Below, in pieces: positions 51,515 to 63,235 of a DNA stretch of 64,000 nt (its first letter is position 1; each line of letters begins with the position of its first letter). Under the pieces are notes generated by a model. It was given only the letters and a program-made list of their open reading frames with translations. It searched no databases and was not told the origin of the DNA. The DNA comes from Hahellaceae bacterium (GTDB lineage: Bacteria; Pseudomonadota; Gammaproteobacteria; Pseudomonadales; Oleiphilaceae): NCBI GenBank assembly GCA_024234575.1, contig JACKOB010000002.1, forward strand, positions 1,116,001-1,180,000, read 5' to 3'. A program made the position numbers and the translations under genes.

Positions 51515-53806
51515 TCAGCGAGACCCAATGGCTTTAATCTGGTTGAAGTAAGGTGTTTTTGCCAGTAGTTTTGCGAAAGCATCGGCGGGAACAGGTGGGC
51601 TGAACAGGTAGCCTTGTATAATCTGGATACCCTGTCGGCGCAGGAAGCGGAATTGGTCTACGTTGTCTACGCCCTCTGCGACCATTCGTAAATTCAGGCT
51701 TTTGCCCATGGCGATGATGGCGCTTACCAGTTTGGCGTTATTTTGGCTTTTATCGTAATCAATAACGAAACTACGGTCGATTTTTAACTCATCCAGAGGG
51801 AATTGGCTGAGATAGCTTAGTGAAGAATAGCCCGTGCCAAAGTCATCAACGGAGAGCGTGCAGCCGAGCTCTTTTAGTTCATCCAGAGCCCGAATTGATG
51901 CTTTGGCGTTGCTCATGATCACGCCTTCGGTAAGTTCTAGCTCGAGCAGGCCTGGGTCGAGTTTCGTTTCGAGCAGGATCTCTTTCACCAGTTTGACGAA
52001 AGCGGTATTGAATTGCAGGCTCGAAACGTTGACGGCCACTTTGGGTAAAATCCAGCCTTGATCATGAAATGCTTTGCATTGGCGGCATGCCTCAAGCAAG
52101 GTCCAGGCACCAATCTCGACGATTAGCCCCATTTCTTCAGCTAAGGGGATAAATTCAATGGGTGAGACCAACCCTCGTTCAGGATGCTTCCAGCGAATCA
52201 AGGCTTCAGCACCACAGATTTCACCTGTTTCGATGTCGACCTGTGGCTGGTAGTACAGCACCATTTCTTCGCGCTCAATGGCTCGCCGCAATTCGGATTC
52301 GAGTTGCAGTCGACCTACGGAAGTTCCGTCCATGGCCGGGGAATAAAAGCTGTAGTTGTTTTTACCGGTTTGCTTGGCATGGTACATCGCTGTGTCGGCG
52401 CACTTCAGCAAACGCTCGACGTTGTCTGCATGTTCGGGTGCAATGGCGATGCCTACGCTGGGGGTGATAACGATCTCGTGGTTGTCGATAAACATGGGTG
52501 AACGCAGGGACTCTAGCAGTCGCTCGGCGACGACCGCCGCGGTTTGCGGAGACTCAAGTTTGTTCAACACTACGGTAAATTCATCGCCACCTAATCGGGA
52601 TACGCCGATTTTGGACTCTTCACTGAAATATTGGGAAATCAGGTCGCTCTCGCGGATACAGCTGGACAGTCGTGCGCCAACTTCCCGTAACAGTTGATCG
52701 CCGGCGTTGTGGCCTAAAGAGTCATTGATGCGCTTGAAATTGTCCAAATCCAAAAAAAGCAGGGCAATGGCTGATTTTTCCCGGTGCGCGATTTTTAGCA
52801 GTAATTCCAGCTGTTCGGTAAAGAGTTGTCTATTGGGCAAAGACGTCAGGCTGTCGTAATAAGCCATTTGCCGCATGCGGTTTTTGGCTTGGGTGACTTG
52901 CTTAACCGCCTCTTGCAATTCTTTGTTACGTTGTGAAAGTTGCTCGGTACGCTCATTTACTTTCATGTTAAGCAAATGGCTCTCTGTATCCATTTTAATC
53001 TTTTGGGAATTCAGGTCAGCCAGCACCAGATTCAACATCGCGGCTATTTTGCGGGCCTCACCCGAGCCTTTGGTGCGAAATGTTTGGTTTAGCTTGCCCT
53101 CCGAGATGTCTTCGGCCAAGCGGGCGAGGTTAGCCAGTGGGGCAGTAATTCGGCTGGTAATGACTAAGCTGAGCCAGGCGGCAAAGATAGCGAGCACTAA
53201 CCAGGTGATCCCTACTTTAAACCCGAAAGCAGTCAGCGCTTCGTTAAGTGTGTTGGTATCAATGCCGATAACATAATACCCCATCACATTGCGTGCGCCC
53301 TGATTGCGCGCAAGCGCCAGGGCTGCGCCAAAGTCCAGACGAGTCATGCCGGCTTTTTGCGGATTTACAAATGAGTAGACCGGAATGGTTACTTCCAGCA
53401 CCTGACCATTATGGTACGGGCTGTTGCGTTCGATGCTGATGGTTTCAAGGGTCGAGAAATCAACTTTGTCGAGAACCAGAGCTTGCGCACTCACGCCAAA
53501 GGCTCTTTGCAGTTGCAGATCGAGGATAGGCTGACCACGACGATCATAGATGACCGCATACCGTATAGCAGGAATTTGCAGTATTTTTTCGGCCAGGCGC
53601 TCAAGTACTGGCGTGTCCTGAAAGTAAATGGCAATTTCTTGCTGCACACCATTACGGGTGCTTTGCACAAGCTCGGAAATTAACGCATTTTTATCCGATT
53701 GGCTTTTATTGAAAATGAGATAAGTAGTTACACCACTGCCTGCCAGAACAAACATGACAAACAACATCAGTGCGATTGTTTTGCGTAGTGTTAACTGCCG
53801 AACCAT
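51515..53806 (-). CDS. Membrane-bound GGDEF-EAL protein (c-di-GMP cyclase/phosphodiesterase)
   Basis: 763 residues. TM helix 1 near residues 8-30, a periplasmic sensor region to ~200, TM helix 2 (GITWLVLAIFAAWLSLVI), then HAMP (~220-275), a coiled coil, GGDEF and EAL. The GGDEF site is intact (RLGGDEFTVVL). The EAL site is intact (GAEALIRWKHP, ELTEGVIM, DDFGTGYSSLSYL with metal-binding acids). Between RESD (possible I-site) and RLGGDEF is an unusual ~14-residue insertion. Both activities seem possible. It is likely a signal-responsive c-di-GMP regulator. Confidence 0.92.
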   Translation of the reverse strand: MVRQLTLRKTIALMLFVMFVLAGSGVTTYLIFNKSQSDKNALISELVQSTRNGVQQEIAIYFQDTPVLERLAEKILQIPAIRYAVIYDRRGQPILDLQLQRAFGVSAQALVLDKVDFSTLETISIERNSPYHNGQVLEVTIPVYSFVNPQKAGMTRLDFGAALALARNQGARNVMGYYVIGIDTNTLNEALTAFGFKVGITWLVLAIFAAWLSLVITSRITAPLANLARLAEDISEGKLNQTFRTKGSGEARKIAAMLNLVLADLNSQKIKMDTESHLLNMKVNERTEQLSQRNKELQEAVKQVTQAKNRMRQMAYYDSLTSLPNRQLFTEQLELLLKIAHREKSAIALLFLDLDNFKRINDSLGHNAGDQLLREVGARLSSCIRESDLISQYFSEESKIGVSRLGGDEFTVVLNKLESPQTAAVVAERLLESLRSPMFIDNHEIVITPSVGIAIAPEHADNVERLLKCADTAMYHAKQTGKNNYSFYSPAMDGTSVGRLQLESELRRAIEREEMVLYYQPQVDIETGEICGAEALIRWKHPERGLVSPIEFIPLAEEMGLIVEIGAWTLLEACRQCKAFHDQGWILPKVAVNVSSLQFNTAFVKLVKEILLETKLDPGLLELELTEGVIMSNAKASIRALDELKELGCTLSVDDFGTGYSSLSYLSQFPLDELKIDRSFVIDYDKSQNNAKLVSAIIAMGKSLNLRMVAEGVDNVDQFRFLRRQGIQIIQGYLFSPPVPADAFAKLLAKTPYFNQIKAIGSR

Positions 53807-54166
53807 CCAGGTTACCGTCGAATAGATAAATTTGGGAAGCGAAAATTAAAACCTTTATAGCGGGAAGTATGACTTATTTTCACTTCGATGAATATTATTG
53901 TTACAGATTAGCAGGCTTTCGGAATGTAGCGGTTTTCTGTAGGGTTTATTTTCTGTTAATCAGATCTTCTACCATGCCCACAAAAATATAAGTTCTACCA
54001 GGTAAACGTTGTCGTTAGAGGTTGTATAGCGAGACTATATTTCCAGCGCTAAAAAGTGATTCAATACGACGCATCATTTCTTTTCAGTTTATGGAGGGTT
54101 GCGAGGCGACACTACCGCAGCTATATTCCACTATTTTTAAACTTCAACCTTTCGAAGTACTTATCC

Positions 54167-55438
54167 ATGACTCATCACTCAGGTTTTTCACTTATCGTAT
54201 TAGCAGTCGCTTCGGTTCTGATGACTGCGTGCAGCACAACGCAACCTCACATGATTCCAGCGCCGGCAATCTACCAGCATCCTGAAGTGGATTTCTATCG
54301 ATCGCTAAGTGATGACCTCAAGACCACAGACAAGCCTGTTTTCTATTTTACCAATCGCAAAGCTGATAAAAGTGGCGGGCAACACTATCTCGACACGCAG
54401 GGAAAGAGATTGGTGATGGGGAGGGCAGATGTTCATTTGGGAGAAGATGACTGGTCTTTTGATGATCTGCGGCGATCCGATGGTGGTGACACCTATAACT
54501 ACCCCAGGCCCGGCAAGGTAAAGGCAACAACCGAGTTTGGTGCCTTTACTGATGATAGTACAGAGGCTGAAGCTGCATTTATAGACGCGATCAATGCGCA
54601 GATTGACAAGTCTGCTAACAAGGAGCTTGCCTTCTATGTTCACGGTTACCGCGTCTTCTTCGATGAAGCGACTGTTATGATGGCGTCCTGGTCTCATTAT
54701 CTTGGTGGCAGCGCACTGGTCACCTTTCAGTGGCCTACCGGTCAGCACTTTTGGAATTACCTGACAGACTGCCCTCGGGCGGAGAAATATATTCCGGATA
54801 TTACCCGTAGTATCGTGTTGCTCTCTAAAACTAAGGCCAAACAAATTAATCTCCTCGCCTATAGTTGTGGGTCGCCCCTGATGGCCAAGGCACTCCATAA
54901 CATAAAGCAGTCTCATCCAGAGATGGATCATGAGGCACTGAGGGCACGTTTTCGCATATCCAATGTTTCGTTTGTCGCCTCTGATGTCGACCTCAAAACC
55001 TTTGCTCATGATCAGGTGCCCGCGATTCTGGAATTATCAGAGCAGACCAATGTTTATTTTTCCAGAAATGATGGTGCACTGCGTTGGTCCGGTATTCTTG
55101 CTGGAGCCTCTCGTCTAGGGCGCCCGAACGTCGAAGACCTCAGTCCGGAAGACATCAGCCGACTCGCTGAACACCCCCGTTTTACGGGTATTGATGTTAG
55201 CAACGTTGAAGGTGCGCATGAAATGGGAGGGATGACAGGCCATGGCTACTGGTATGCCAACGGTGAAATAGCGACAGATGTGCTTATTTCCCTTCTCCAT
55301 GCGGCCCCTCCCAATCAGAGATGCTTAAGCCCAAGTGGGGCACCAAATATCTGGTTGTTTCCTGACGGATACGTCGACTGTGTGGCCAAGACGTTACTTG
55401 ATATTGCCCCTAGGTTGAAGCGGCAAAGCGAAGAGTAA
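54167..55438 (+). CDS. DUF900-type alpha/beta hydrolase lipoprotein
   Basis: 423 residues from ATG 54167. An N-terminal signal ends in a VLMTAC lipobox-like site, so it may be lipid-anchored. The core contains VFYFTNRKADKS, FYVHGYRVFFDEA (oxyanion region), LVTFQWPTGQHF, LLAYSCGSPLMAKAL (nucleophile in SCGS, where G-x-S-x-G is altered to Y-S-C-G-S) and a closing VEGAHEMGGMTGHGY histidine. The family (DUF900) is poorly characterised. The 360 bp before it, divergent from the GGDEF gene, hold no gene. Confidence 0.8.
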   Translation: MTHHSGFSLIVLAVASVLMTACSTTQPHMIPAPAIYQHPEVDFYRSLSDDLKTTDKPVFYFTNRKADKSGGQHYLDTQGKRLVMGRADVHLGEDDWSFDDLRRSDGGDTYNYPRPGKVKATTEFGAFTDDSTEAEAAFIDAINAQIDKSANKELAFYVHGYRVFFDEATVMMASWSHYLGGSALVTFQWPTGQHFWNYLTDCPRAEKYIPDITRSIVLLSKTKAKQINLLAYSCGSPLMAKALHNIKQSHPEMDHEALRARFRISNVSFVASDVDLKTFAHDQVPAILELSEQTNVYFSRNDGALRWSGILAGASRLGRPNVEDLSPEDISRLAEHPRFTGIDVSNVEGAHEMGGMTGHGYWYANGEIATDVLISLLHAAPPNQRCLSPSGAPNIWLFPDGYVDCVAKTLLDIAPRLKRQSEE

Positions 55439-55708
55439 ATGGCTATTTGGGGCCGGTCTTCAATGTTACATTTATCGAAAATAGATGCGAGTGTTCCTCG
55501 GACTCTCTGGCGTTTTGTTTTCTGATCGACCATCGTGCATTCGTATTTATGTATTGGCTTTCTTAGGGGGAATGGTGGTGCTATTTATTTGTAAGCCACC
55601 TCCTGCATTGGCCTGGTTTAGGCTATCCTTGTTTGGATGAATACGTTAACCAGCTTTCTTCTTCTTCAGTTGAGGCTGGTTATTATGTGACATGGGAGTA
55701 AAATACAG

Positions 55709-56650
55709 ATGAAAATCCAGTCCCGGTTATTTTTCCTTTTTATAGATAGTCGCGTTTACATTGCTTCGTACCGGATAAGCCTAGCTGCTGTTTTAGCGGC
55801 GCTGATAGGCTGTGCAACACCTGTTGGCACAAGTAAGGTGGCGGTTGAGCACAGCCCTGCCGATGCGACCTATCGCATTGCCGGCCAGCTGGTCACGCTG
55901 GCCAATGGTTATGCTGATACTGAAGCAGCACCGGGCTCGGGCAGCAAGATTGTCACACGAATCTGGGGGCAACCCGTTCAGTCTGATCTAAATGGAGATG
56001 GTGTGCTCGACAGTGTTTTGATCCTCTCTCAAAGCACAGGCGGAAGTGGCGAGTTCTATTATGCAACTGGCGCGATTCGTCAACCTGATGGTTACCAGGG
56101 GTTGGATGGCATCTTTTTGGGAGATCGTATTCAACCGCGCGAGATCAGTGTCGATGGAAATCGTATCACCTATCATTTTGCAGACAGGGCTGCTGGCCAG
56201 TCATTTGCCGACGTTCCTACCGAGGTGAAAGCACAGATCGCGATCTATGAAAAGGATGTGGGCACGTTGGTTCAGGTTGCCATGGATGTTGAAGCAGAGC
56301 CTGATCCTGCACGCATGCTTCTTCCCATGAAAACATGGTTCTGGGTGAAAACGCAGTACAGCAATGGCAGTGTCATCTTACCGAATAAACACGAAGCATT
56401 TAGCCTCACCTTCACAGAGGGCGGTCGAGTGCAGATCACCACCGACTGCAACGGAATGAGGGGTGAATACCAGGTAGAAGAGGAAAAGATACAGTTTGGA
56501 CAGATGATGTCCACACGTAAGTTCTGTGAAGACTCTCAAGAACAAGCGTTTACCAAAATGCTTGAAGAAATAACGTCCTTTATGTTTACCGCCAAAGGTC
56601 AGCTGGTTCTTTTGTTTAAATATGACAGTGGCTCGATGATATTCCAGTAG
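55709..56650 (+). CDS. META-domain lipoprotein
   Basis: 313 residues. The N-terminus has a long leader ending in an AALIGC lipobox. The middle includes a DLNGDGVLDSVLILSQSTGG stretch resembling an FG-GAP/EF-hand calcium loop and a beta-rich domain of unknown type. The last ~95 residues form a META (HslJ-like) domain (FSLTFTEGGRVQITTDCNGMRGEY, FGQMMSTRKFC). META domains occur in secreted or outer-membrane proteins linked to stress. Envelope localisation is likely; function unknown. The ~270 bp before it show nothing else. Confidence 0.75.
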   Translation: MKIQSRLFFLFIDSRVYIASYRISLAAVLAALIGCATPVGTSKVAVEHSPADATYRIAGQLVTLANGYADTEAAPGSGSKIVTRIWGQPVQSDLNGDGVLDSVLILSQSTGGSGEFYYATGAIRQPDGYQGLDGIFLGDRIQPREISVDGNRITYHFADRAAGQSFADVPTEVKAQIAIYEKDVGTLVQVAMDVEAEPDPARMLLPMKTWFWVKTQYSNGSVILPNKHEAFSLTFTEGGRVQITTDCNGMRGEYQVEEEKIQFGQMMSTRKFCEDSQEQAFTKMLEEITSFMFTAKGQLVLLFKYDSGSMIFQ

Positions 56651-56770
56651 ATCTTTATCCCATTTAAACAGCTTATTGAAGCCTGCACCCGCATTTCCTG
56701 CGGGTGAGTGATCCAAGCGTTGTCAATCTGCGTAGTTATCAGGTAAGAATCATTAAGTTAGGTGCGGCAA

Positions 56771-57169
56771 GTGAAACTGACGATTTTTTACGATGGATAC
56801 TGTCCCCTGTGTGTTGCTGAGATGAACAAACTCAGAGCTTATGATCGTGATGGGAATCTGAATATGGAAGATATTCAGCTGCCCGGATTCAAAGAGCGCT
56901 TTCCAAACTTGTGTTGGCAAGATTTGAATAACCGCATCTATGGTCAATTACCTGATGGGTCTTTAATCAGCGGTCTCGATGTTACATACCTGGCATGGAA
57001 AACGGTTGGAAAAGGTTGGGTCTATGCTCCTTTACGTTGGCCAGTATTTAGATGGGTCGCAGATGCCTGCTATCGTATCTTTGCACGACACCGCTATACC
57101 ATTTCTTATGTGTTAACTGGTAAGAAAAGGTGTGAGTCTTGTTCTGGTTCTTTTTGTTCGAAGGATTAA
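56771..57169 (+). CDS. DCC family thiol-disulfide oxidoreductase-like protein (DUF393)
   Basis: 132 residues from GTG 56771 (a GTG at 56762 is also possible). It begins MKLTIFYDGYCPLCVAEMNK, the DCC signature D-G-x-C-P-x-C, then LPDGSLISGLDVTYLAWKTVGKG and an LRWPVFRWVADACYRIFARHR segment, normal for DUF393. A redox role is assumed from the CxxC but not shown. The protein ends with extra cysteines, in a CESCSGSFC-like tail. Confidence 0.85.
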   Translation: MKLTIFYDGYCPLCVAEMNKLRAYDRDGNLNMEDIQLPGFKERFPNLCWQDLNNRIYGQLPDGSLISGLDVTYLAWKTVGKGWVYAPLRWPVFRWVADACYRIFARHRYTISYVLTGKKRCESCSGSFCSKD

Positions 57170-57862
57170 CATAGAGGTCAGTAGAGGCTTTTACTGCCAG
57201 AGTGGCAAGCATTGGGGATAATCATTTGGGTGGCTGGTACAGCTACTCAAAATATTACCTTCTTTAACAACAGCGCGTGCACCGCACTATATTGATTGGC
57301 AGGGGCAGCCTATTCCTTGGTGATATCGCTAAACGTGTCAGCAACGAAAGTTGTGAGTCGTTTTTATTAAAAGTATTCGCCATTACATGTACGTCAGGAA
57401 GTGTTGTGAAGACCTGGCTGCCTGATCACTTGCAGATTCTCTGCTATATTCTTAAGGAAACTCTGATTAATTGCCTGCGCAGGCGAATAACTGCGTTGAG
57501 CGGTACTGGTGCGCCAGCCCGGTCGAAAGCTCGCCTATCTCTATGATATGTCTCGCTTTCTGTGTTCCGGTCGCCTTGCTATTCATCCTTCTCGGCGAAT
57601 TAGTCAGAGGTTCCTTAAGTCTTATGGATCGAAAATACCGGTGTCATGATTTACGATTCAAAATTATATATTACGTTCTCTTTGTAGGCTGGGGACAAAG
57701 AGATAGAGCGGTGGCAGGTGGCGTTTTACCAGGTTAAGCGTACCGTCGTCTTCAACGATATTATTGCCAGGTGCATGCAGCCCTAGCCGATGCATTAGTA
57801 ATAGCGATTGTGACCCAAAGCAGTAGATTTTTACTTACTATCTCACGACACTGGATATAACC
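57170..57862. other. Intergenic stretch without a convincing gene
   Basis: About 690 bp. Short open frames on the plus strand around 57277-57737 overlap one another, have no good ribosome sites and match nothing. A membrane-like segment at ~57540-57620 is the only feature. I treat it as non-coding or decayed sequence. Confidence 0.5.
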
Positions 57863-59035
57863 ATGTATCTGAAGCAGGGGCACTTAAACACATCGTTCTT
57901 TGGGCGTTTGCAGAGCAAGACTTCTGTGCAATGGCTTGTGATGGTGGGTGTTCTGCTGATTGGTATGGCCGTGCATGTACAAGCCGAAACGCTGCGTATA
58001 TTGGCCTGGGAGGGTTATACACCCGATGTGCAGCTGCAGGTATATAAACAGGAGGTTAAGCGCAAGTTTGATGTCGACCTTGAGATTGACGTGCATTACG
58101 CCAAGCAGTTCAGTGAGTTCTTTGACGGTTTGCGCGGTGACAAGTTTGACTTGGTTGCACCCATTTACGACATCATCAAAGATGCCAACTACAACCTGAT
58201 TGCCAATAAACTAATTATGCCTGTTGACCTTGCCAACATTCCCAATTACGCCACGCTTATTCCCGCTTTGCAGTACCCAAACTATGCCACTGAAGGTGGC
58301 CAGGTTTATGCGGTTGCAATGGTTCAGGGGCCATATGGCCTGATGTACAACAAAGACAGAATTGCCGCACCCGAAAGCTGGTCCGTCTTGTGGGATCCCC
58401 AGTATAAGGGGCAGTACACAATCGGTAATCTGCCCAACTTCAACGTGGTAACGGTGGCATTGTCACTTGGGTTGAAAGGCGACTCAGTCTTTCATTATGA
58501 ATCTTTGCGCAGCGATCCACGAGTCTTGGCCCGGCTCACAGAACTGGTCAAAAACAGCCGCAAGGTGTGGGATGGCGTAGATGACGCCACGGACCTTAAG
58601 GACCTGCCGCTGACGGCGGGCTACGGCTTCTCTATTCCAGCCCTTCGTGAGATGGGACAAAACTGGCAGTATGCTACACCTGTTGAGGGGTCGATATGGT
58701 GGGTAGACAACTGGGTTTTGTCGGCGCAACTTGCCAATAAACCGATGCTAAAACGAATCGCTGAGGATTTCATTAATTTCACGCTCTCTACCCGCTACCA
58801 GTTGGATGTCTTTATGCGTGGGACGGCTTCTTTCCCTGTGACCTTGGATGTCAAGCCAATGGCAAGTGCACAGGAGGTGGTGTTCTTCCATCTCGACGAT
58901 CCACGTTATTTCATTCTTGACCGCCCCATCCTAAAGAGTTTGAATCCGCGTGATCGTAATGGCATGCAGGTGCTGTGGGACTCCGCATTGCGCAACGCTG
59001 GTAGAAAAGCGGAACCGGCAGGCAGCGGCCCGTAA
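57863..59035 (+). CDS. Periplasmic solute-binding protein, PotD-like (spermidine/putrescine class)
   Basis: 390 residues. Signal peptide near residues 24-40 (WLVMVGVLLIGMAVHVQA) after a long cytoplasmic tail. Mature start ETLRILAWEGYTPDVQ is typical of polyamine/iron-type ABC binding proteins. Later YDIIKDANYNLIANKLIMPVDL, GPYGLMYNKDRI and WWVDNWVLSAQLANKP match the family. No permease or ATPase genes are near, so it is an orphan. It faces a chemotaxis receptor gene (convergent) and could serve as its ligand-binding partner. Confidence 0.85.
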   Translation: MYLKQGHLNTSFFGRLQSKTSVQWLVMVGVLLIGMAVHVQAETLRILAWEGYTPDVQLQVYKQEVKRKFDVDLEIDVHYAKQFSEFFDGLRGDKFDLVAPIYDIIKDANYNLIANKLIMPVDLANIPNYATLIPALQYPNYATEGGQVYAVAMVQGPYGLMYNKDRIAAPESWSVLWDPQYKGQYTIGNLPNFNVVTVALSLGLKGDSVFHYESLRSDPRVLARLTELVKNSRKVWDGVDDATDLKDLPLTAGYGFSIPALREMGQNWQYATPVEGSIWWVDNWVLSAQLANKPMLKRIAEDFINFTLSTRYQLDVFMRGTASFPVTLDVKPMASAQEVVFFHLDDPRYFILDRPILKSLNPRDRNGMQVLWDSALRNAGRKAEPAGSGP

Positions 59036-59138
59036 TCCAGTGCCATTGATTGCTGCTCGCATAGGGTCAATTTCTTTCTCGCGGCTTAGCTTCCAACCGG
59101 TTCCTATCCAAAATTCCTCATTGTCGTTAGGTATCTGC

Positions 59139-60587
59139 CTACTTATAAACCACTTCCTGCAAACGGTTTGAAGCATGGCTGAGTTGATCCGTTACCTGGA
59201 TTAAGTCCTGCGTGCTCTCCAGTAGTTTTTGTACCGAGGCCGAGTTAGTGAGGCTGACGCTTTCAACATTGTTTGTAGCAGCGGCCACTTTACTCATTTC
59301 GCCATTTAAGCGGGCGATGATGTCTGCCACTTCATGTATCTGGCGAGTCACATCCTGCACTGATGTGGCTGTTTCCGTTAGCGTGCTGGCAGAGTGTGTA
59401 ACCAGGTTGACGCCAAGCTCAACATCTTTAGAGCCTTGCTGGATAACTGTCGCGATTTCCTGAGCGGATTCGTTGCAGCGAATTGATAGACTTCGCACCT
59501 CATCGGCGACCACGGCAAAGCCTCGTCCCCGGTCGCCAGCCCTGGCTGCTTCTATGCTGGCATTAAGGGCAAGCAGGTTGGTTTGGCTGACGATTTCGGC
59601 AATAACCTGAATAACATCCTCGATTTTTTCGAAACTTTGTTTAATTTTGCCCATGCTCTGGGATGCTTGTTGCATCGCTTTAGCGGTGCTGACAACGTTG
59701 TGTTCGGTTTCAGATGTGATGTTTTCCATACTGGTGACGAGCGTAGACGTGGTTCCCAGCGTATCTTGAGTATGGCTGACATGGGTTGATATTTCGCTGG
59801 CAACACTGACCTGAGATTGAGCGCCTGAAGCGATCCGGTTACTGTTGCTGTCCATAATTTTCAGATTGCGTACCAGTGTTTCGGTAGACTGAGCCAGTGT
59901 GTCGGAAGTTTGCCTGGCCTCTTCTAGTATCTCTTCCAAACGTTGATAGTTGGCACCAGAGTTAAACGCCATTTGTTCTGCTTCTGATTGTGCGGTTTGC
60001 GCTTCTGCCATAAATTGTTGGCGAATCTTCATGCCGAAGCTTTGCACCAGCCAGATAATGATCATAGGTAAAAGGTAGCCGGAATAAGTGTCGATTACCT
60101 TCGCTTTTTCGGTAAATTCAAAGTGGGGGAAGGCATAACCGTTTCGGTCAAGCTGTATGAAAGTGACGATCGTAATAAAGGCGGCTGAAAACCAGAAAAA
60201 CCCCGACTTTCTATCGGTAAGTAGGTAGCTTACGCAGGTTAAAGCGGGCATCCAGAAAAGGTGTGCCGAGTCCATTCCACCCAGCCAGTAAATCATATTG
60301 ATACCGTGGGGAAAGGTGCCAAAAATAAACAGGTTAGCGGATACCGTCGTTGACGGGCTGGTTTTAATGTAAAAGCTGTTGATCAGGCTAATCACCAGAC
60401 TAAAGCCTGCGGTATATACCAATGGCATATAGTCGGCCCGATACCATTTGATGATGCTGTAAATCATCACCAGACCAGCAATTGCATTGAAATATAATAA
60501 TACGCGATAACGTACGACCTGCTCGTTAGTATCAACAGCTTTAGATGGCCAAAATAGCCGGACATACCATTCGAATGGATTGAACAT
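59139..60587 (-). CDS. Methyl-accepting chemotaxis protein with multi-TM sensor
   Basis: 482 residues. The first ~190 have about six hydrophobic helices and no sizeable periplasmic domain. The rest is a standard MCP signalling domain with the hairpin tip [21 protein letters not shown] and [20 protein letters not shown]. It lacks a HAMP domain. It signals to CheA/CheW. What it senses is unknown; a membrane or redox cue would suit the architecture. Convergent with the solute-binding protein. Confidence 0.9.
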   Translation of the reverse strand: MFNPFEWYVRLFWPSKAVDTNEQVVRYRVLLYFNAIAGLVMIYSIIKWYRADYMPLVYTAGFSLVISLINSFYIKTSPSTTVSANLFIFGTFPHGINMIYWLGGMDSAHLFWMPALTCVSYLLTDRKSGFFWFSAAFITIVTFIQLDRNGYAFPHFEFTEKAKVIDTYSGYLLPMIIIWLVQSFGMKIRQQFMAEAQTAQSEAEQMAFNSGANYQRLEEILEEARQTSDTLAQSTETLVRNLKIMDSNSNRIASGAQSQVSVASEISTHVSHTQDTLGTTSTLVTSMENITSETEHNVVSTAKAMQQASQSMGKIKQSFEKIEDVIQVIAEIVSQTNLLALNASIEAARAGDRGRGFAVVADEVRSLSIRCNESAQEIATVIQQGSKDVELGVNLVTHSASTLTETATSVQDVTRQIHEVADIIARLNGEMSKVAAATNNVESVSLTNSASVQKLLESTQDLIQVTDQLSHASNRLQEVVYK

Positions 60588-60838
60588 GCGTTACCGTATT
60601 GTTGTTGTTGTTTTTGTTTTTGCCATAAACCTGCGGAGGTGAAATCCCTGTGCCGCCATCTCAAAGCGTAGCATACTTGCTTTAAATTTCGCCCAATCGA
60701 CCAATTATTGATCCTGGGCATGGCTGCTTGATGTGGTTGAGAGAAACAATGGCCGTATATATCCAGGTCGGTCGCTGTTGTTTGTGTGTCGTTATTAAAG
60801 CGCATCGAAGGTGAGCGACTGTCCAACAGAGGGCTAAC

Positions 60839-63235
60839 ATGTTGAGCAATAAAAGTGCTGATAAACAACAAAACGCGTCGCTTAGTGTCGATGAACTGAA
60901 CGCCATTGATGGGTTCTGGCGAGCCTGCAACTATCTGGCTGCCGGCATGATCTACCTGCAAGACAACCCCTTGTTGCGCAAGCCATTGGAAGTGGGACAC
61001 ATTAAAAAACGATTACTGGGACACTGGGGAGCAAGCCCCGGGTTGTCATTTGTTTATACCCATATGAACCGGCTGATTAATAAGCTTGATTTGAACGCTA
61101 TTTTTCTCGCAGGGCCTGGACATGGCGCACCCGGTGTATTGGCCCCTGTTTATCTGGAAGGTACCTATTCTGAGATTTACCCTGAGATCAGTCAGGACAT
61201 TGAAGGTATGCGGAGGTTTTTCAAACAGTTTTCGTTCCCAGGTGGCATCGGCAGCCACTGTACGCCTGAATTACCCGGCTCGATCCATGAAGGGGGTGAG
61301 CTTGGTTACAGTGTTTCTCACGCTTTTGGCGCAGCTTTCGACAATCCAGACCTAATCGTCACGGTAGTAGTAGGCGATGGCGAAGCTGAAACAGGGCCTT
61401 TGGCAACTTCTTGGCATTCCGCCAAATTTTTAAACCCGGTGCGAGATGGCGCAGTGTTGCCGGTGCTGCACCTGAATGGTTACAAGATTAATAACCCGAC
61501 ATTATTGTCACGTATTCCCCATGACGAGCTAGCCTCTTTATTTCGTGGTTACGGCTGGACGCCTTATTTTGTTGAAGGCGATGACCCGGCGCTGATGCAT
61601 CAGCAGATGGCATCGGTAATGGAGACCTGTATTAAAGAAATCCAGGCGCATCAACAGCATGCTCGACAAACAGGAAAAGCCGAACGGGTAATCTGGCCGA
61701 TGATTATACTGCGCTCCCCCAAAGGCTGGACCGGGCCAAAAGAGGTCGATGGCAATAAGGTAGAAGGCTTTTGGCGGGCGCATCAGGTGCCACTGTCGGG
61801 GGTGCATGGCAGCGATGCACAGCGTGACTTGCTAGAAAGCTGGATGCGCAGCTATCAGCCGGAAGCGTTATTTGACGATAATGGCGTGCTGCAGACAAAA
61901 TATAGAGCACTGCTACCTACGCGAGAGCGGAGGATGAGCGCCAACCCGCATGCCAATGGGGGATTGTTAAAACGTAATCTTCGTATGCCGTCTTTCGAGG
62001 CCTACGCCGCAAGCGTGCCCCAACCAGGTCTTGCCAGCGCGCCCAATACCAAACCGTTAGGGGAGATGTTGCGGGATATCATGCGGATGAATCCTGACAA
62101 CTTTCGTGTGTTTGGACCGGATGAAAACACATCCAATAAGCTGGATGCCATTTATGAAGTCAGCAAAAAGCTGTGGCTGTGTGATTATTTACCCGAAGAT
62201 GAAAACGGTGGCCAGCTAAGCCCCGATGGCCGCGTGTTAGAAATGCTCTCGGAGCACACGCTCGAAGGCTGGTTTGAAGGCTACGTACTAACGGGTCGGC
62301 ATGGATTTTTTGCCACTTATGAAGCCTTCGTACATGTTATTGATTCGATGTTTAACCAGCACGCCAAATGGCTGTCGATATGCGAAGCGCTGTCGTGGCG
62401 GGCGCCCATTGCCTCGATAAACCTGCTAATCACTTCCACGGTCTGGCGCCAGGATCACAATGGCTTTACCCATCAGGATCCGGGGTTTCTTGATCTGGTG
62501 GTAAATAAAAGCCCGCAAGTGACGCGCATTTATTTGCCGCCTGATGTGAACTGCCTGCTGTCGACGGCGGATCATTGTCTGCGCAGCCATAATGATATCA
62601 ACGTGATTGTTTGTGATAAGCAGTCGCATATTCAATATCTGGACATGGATGCCGCCATTAAGCACTGCACCAAAGGACTGGGGATATGGGATTGGGCCAG
62701 TAACGATCAGGGGGTCGAGCCGGATGTGGTGATGGTGGGGTGTGGGGATATTCCCACCAAAGAGGCTCTGGCGGCCACGGCCTTATTGCGAGAGCAATTT
62801 CCGGATTTGAAGGTTCGCTTTATCAATGTGGTAGACCTGTTTCGTATGACCTCGGAAAACGAGCATCCACATGGCCTTTCCGATAATGATTTTGATAGCC
62901 TGTTTACCACAGATAAGCCTATTATCTTTAACTTTCATGGCTACCCCTGGCTGATTCACCGCCTGGCATATCGTCGCACTAATCATAAAAACCTGCATGT
63001 GCGAGGCTACAAAGAAAAGGGTAATATTAACACGCCGCTGGAGCTGGCGATTGAAAACGAGATAGACCGCTTCAGCCTGGCGATTGATGTGATTAACCGT
63101 GTTCCCCGGTTGAAGGTAGCCGGAGCACATGCCAAGCAGCTGTTCCGTGACCGGCAGATAGAATGTCGGCGCTACGCACATGCTTATGGTGTGGATTTGC
63201 CAGAAGAGAACTATTGGGTTTGGCCCATAGAGTAA
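60839..63235 (+). CDS. xfp: Phosphoketolase (xylulose-5-P/fructose-6-P)
   Basis: 798 residues, full length. Signatures include [25 protein letters not shown] (phosphoketolase signature 1), [16 protein letters not shown] (ThDP-binding GDG), and [11 protein letters not shown]. It splits xylulose-5-P or fructose-6-P with phosphate to acetyl phosphate plus a triose- or tetrose-P, using ThDP. Acetyl phosphate can enter the AckA-PduL fusion encoded at 6044-7813. The 250 bp upstream, divergent from the MCP gene, must hold its promoter. A hairpin follows the stop. Confidence 0.95.
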   Translation: MLSNKSADKQQNASLSVDELNAIDGFWRACNYLAAGMIYLQDNPLLRKPLEVGHIKKRLLGHWGASPGLSFVYTHMNRLINKLDLNAIFLAGPGHGAPGVLAPVYLEGTYSEIYPEISQDIEGMRRFFKQFSFPGGIGSHCTPELPGSIHEGGELGYSVSHAFGAAFDNPDLIVTVVVGDGEAETGPLATSWHSAKFLNPVRDGAVLPVLHLNGYKINNPTLLSRIPHDELASLFRGYGWTPYFVEGDDPALMHQQMASVMETCIKEIQAHQQHARQTGKAERVIWPMIILRSPKGWTGPKEVDGNKVEGFWRAHQVPLSGVHGSDAQRDLLESWMRSYQPEALFDDNGVLQTKYRALLPTRERRMSANPHANGGLLKRNLRMPSFEAYAASVPQPGLASAPNTKPLGEMLRDIMRMNPDNFRVFGPDENTSNKLDAIYEVSKKLWLCDYLPEDENGGQLSPDGRVLEMLSEHTLEGWFEGYVLTGRHGFFATYEAFVHVIDSMFNQHAKWLSICEALSWRAPIASINLLITSTVWRQDHNGFTHQDPGFLDLVVNKSPQVTRIYLPPDVNCLLSTADHCLRSHNDINVIVCDKQSHIQYLDMDAAIKHCTKGLGIWDWASNDQGVEPDVVMVGCGDIPTKEALAATALLREQFPDLKVRFINVVDLFRMTSENEHPHGLSDNDFDSLFTTDKPIIFNFHGYPWLIHRLAYRRTNHKNLHVRGYKEKGNINTPLELAIENEIDRFSLAIDVINRVPRLKVAGAHAKQLFRDRQIECRRYAHAYGVDLPEENYWVWPIE

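Noticed and set aside
57277..57737. Two short overlapping plus-strand open frames before the solute-binding protein gene
   Set aside because: No ribosome sites, no recognisable motifs and mutual overlap; likely chance.
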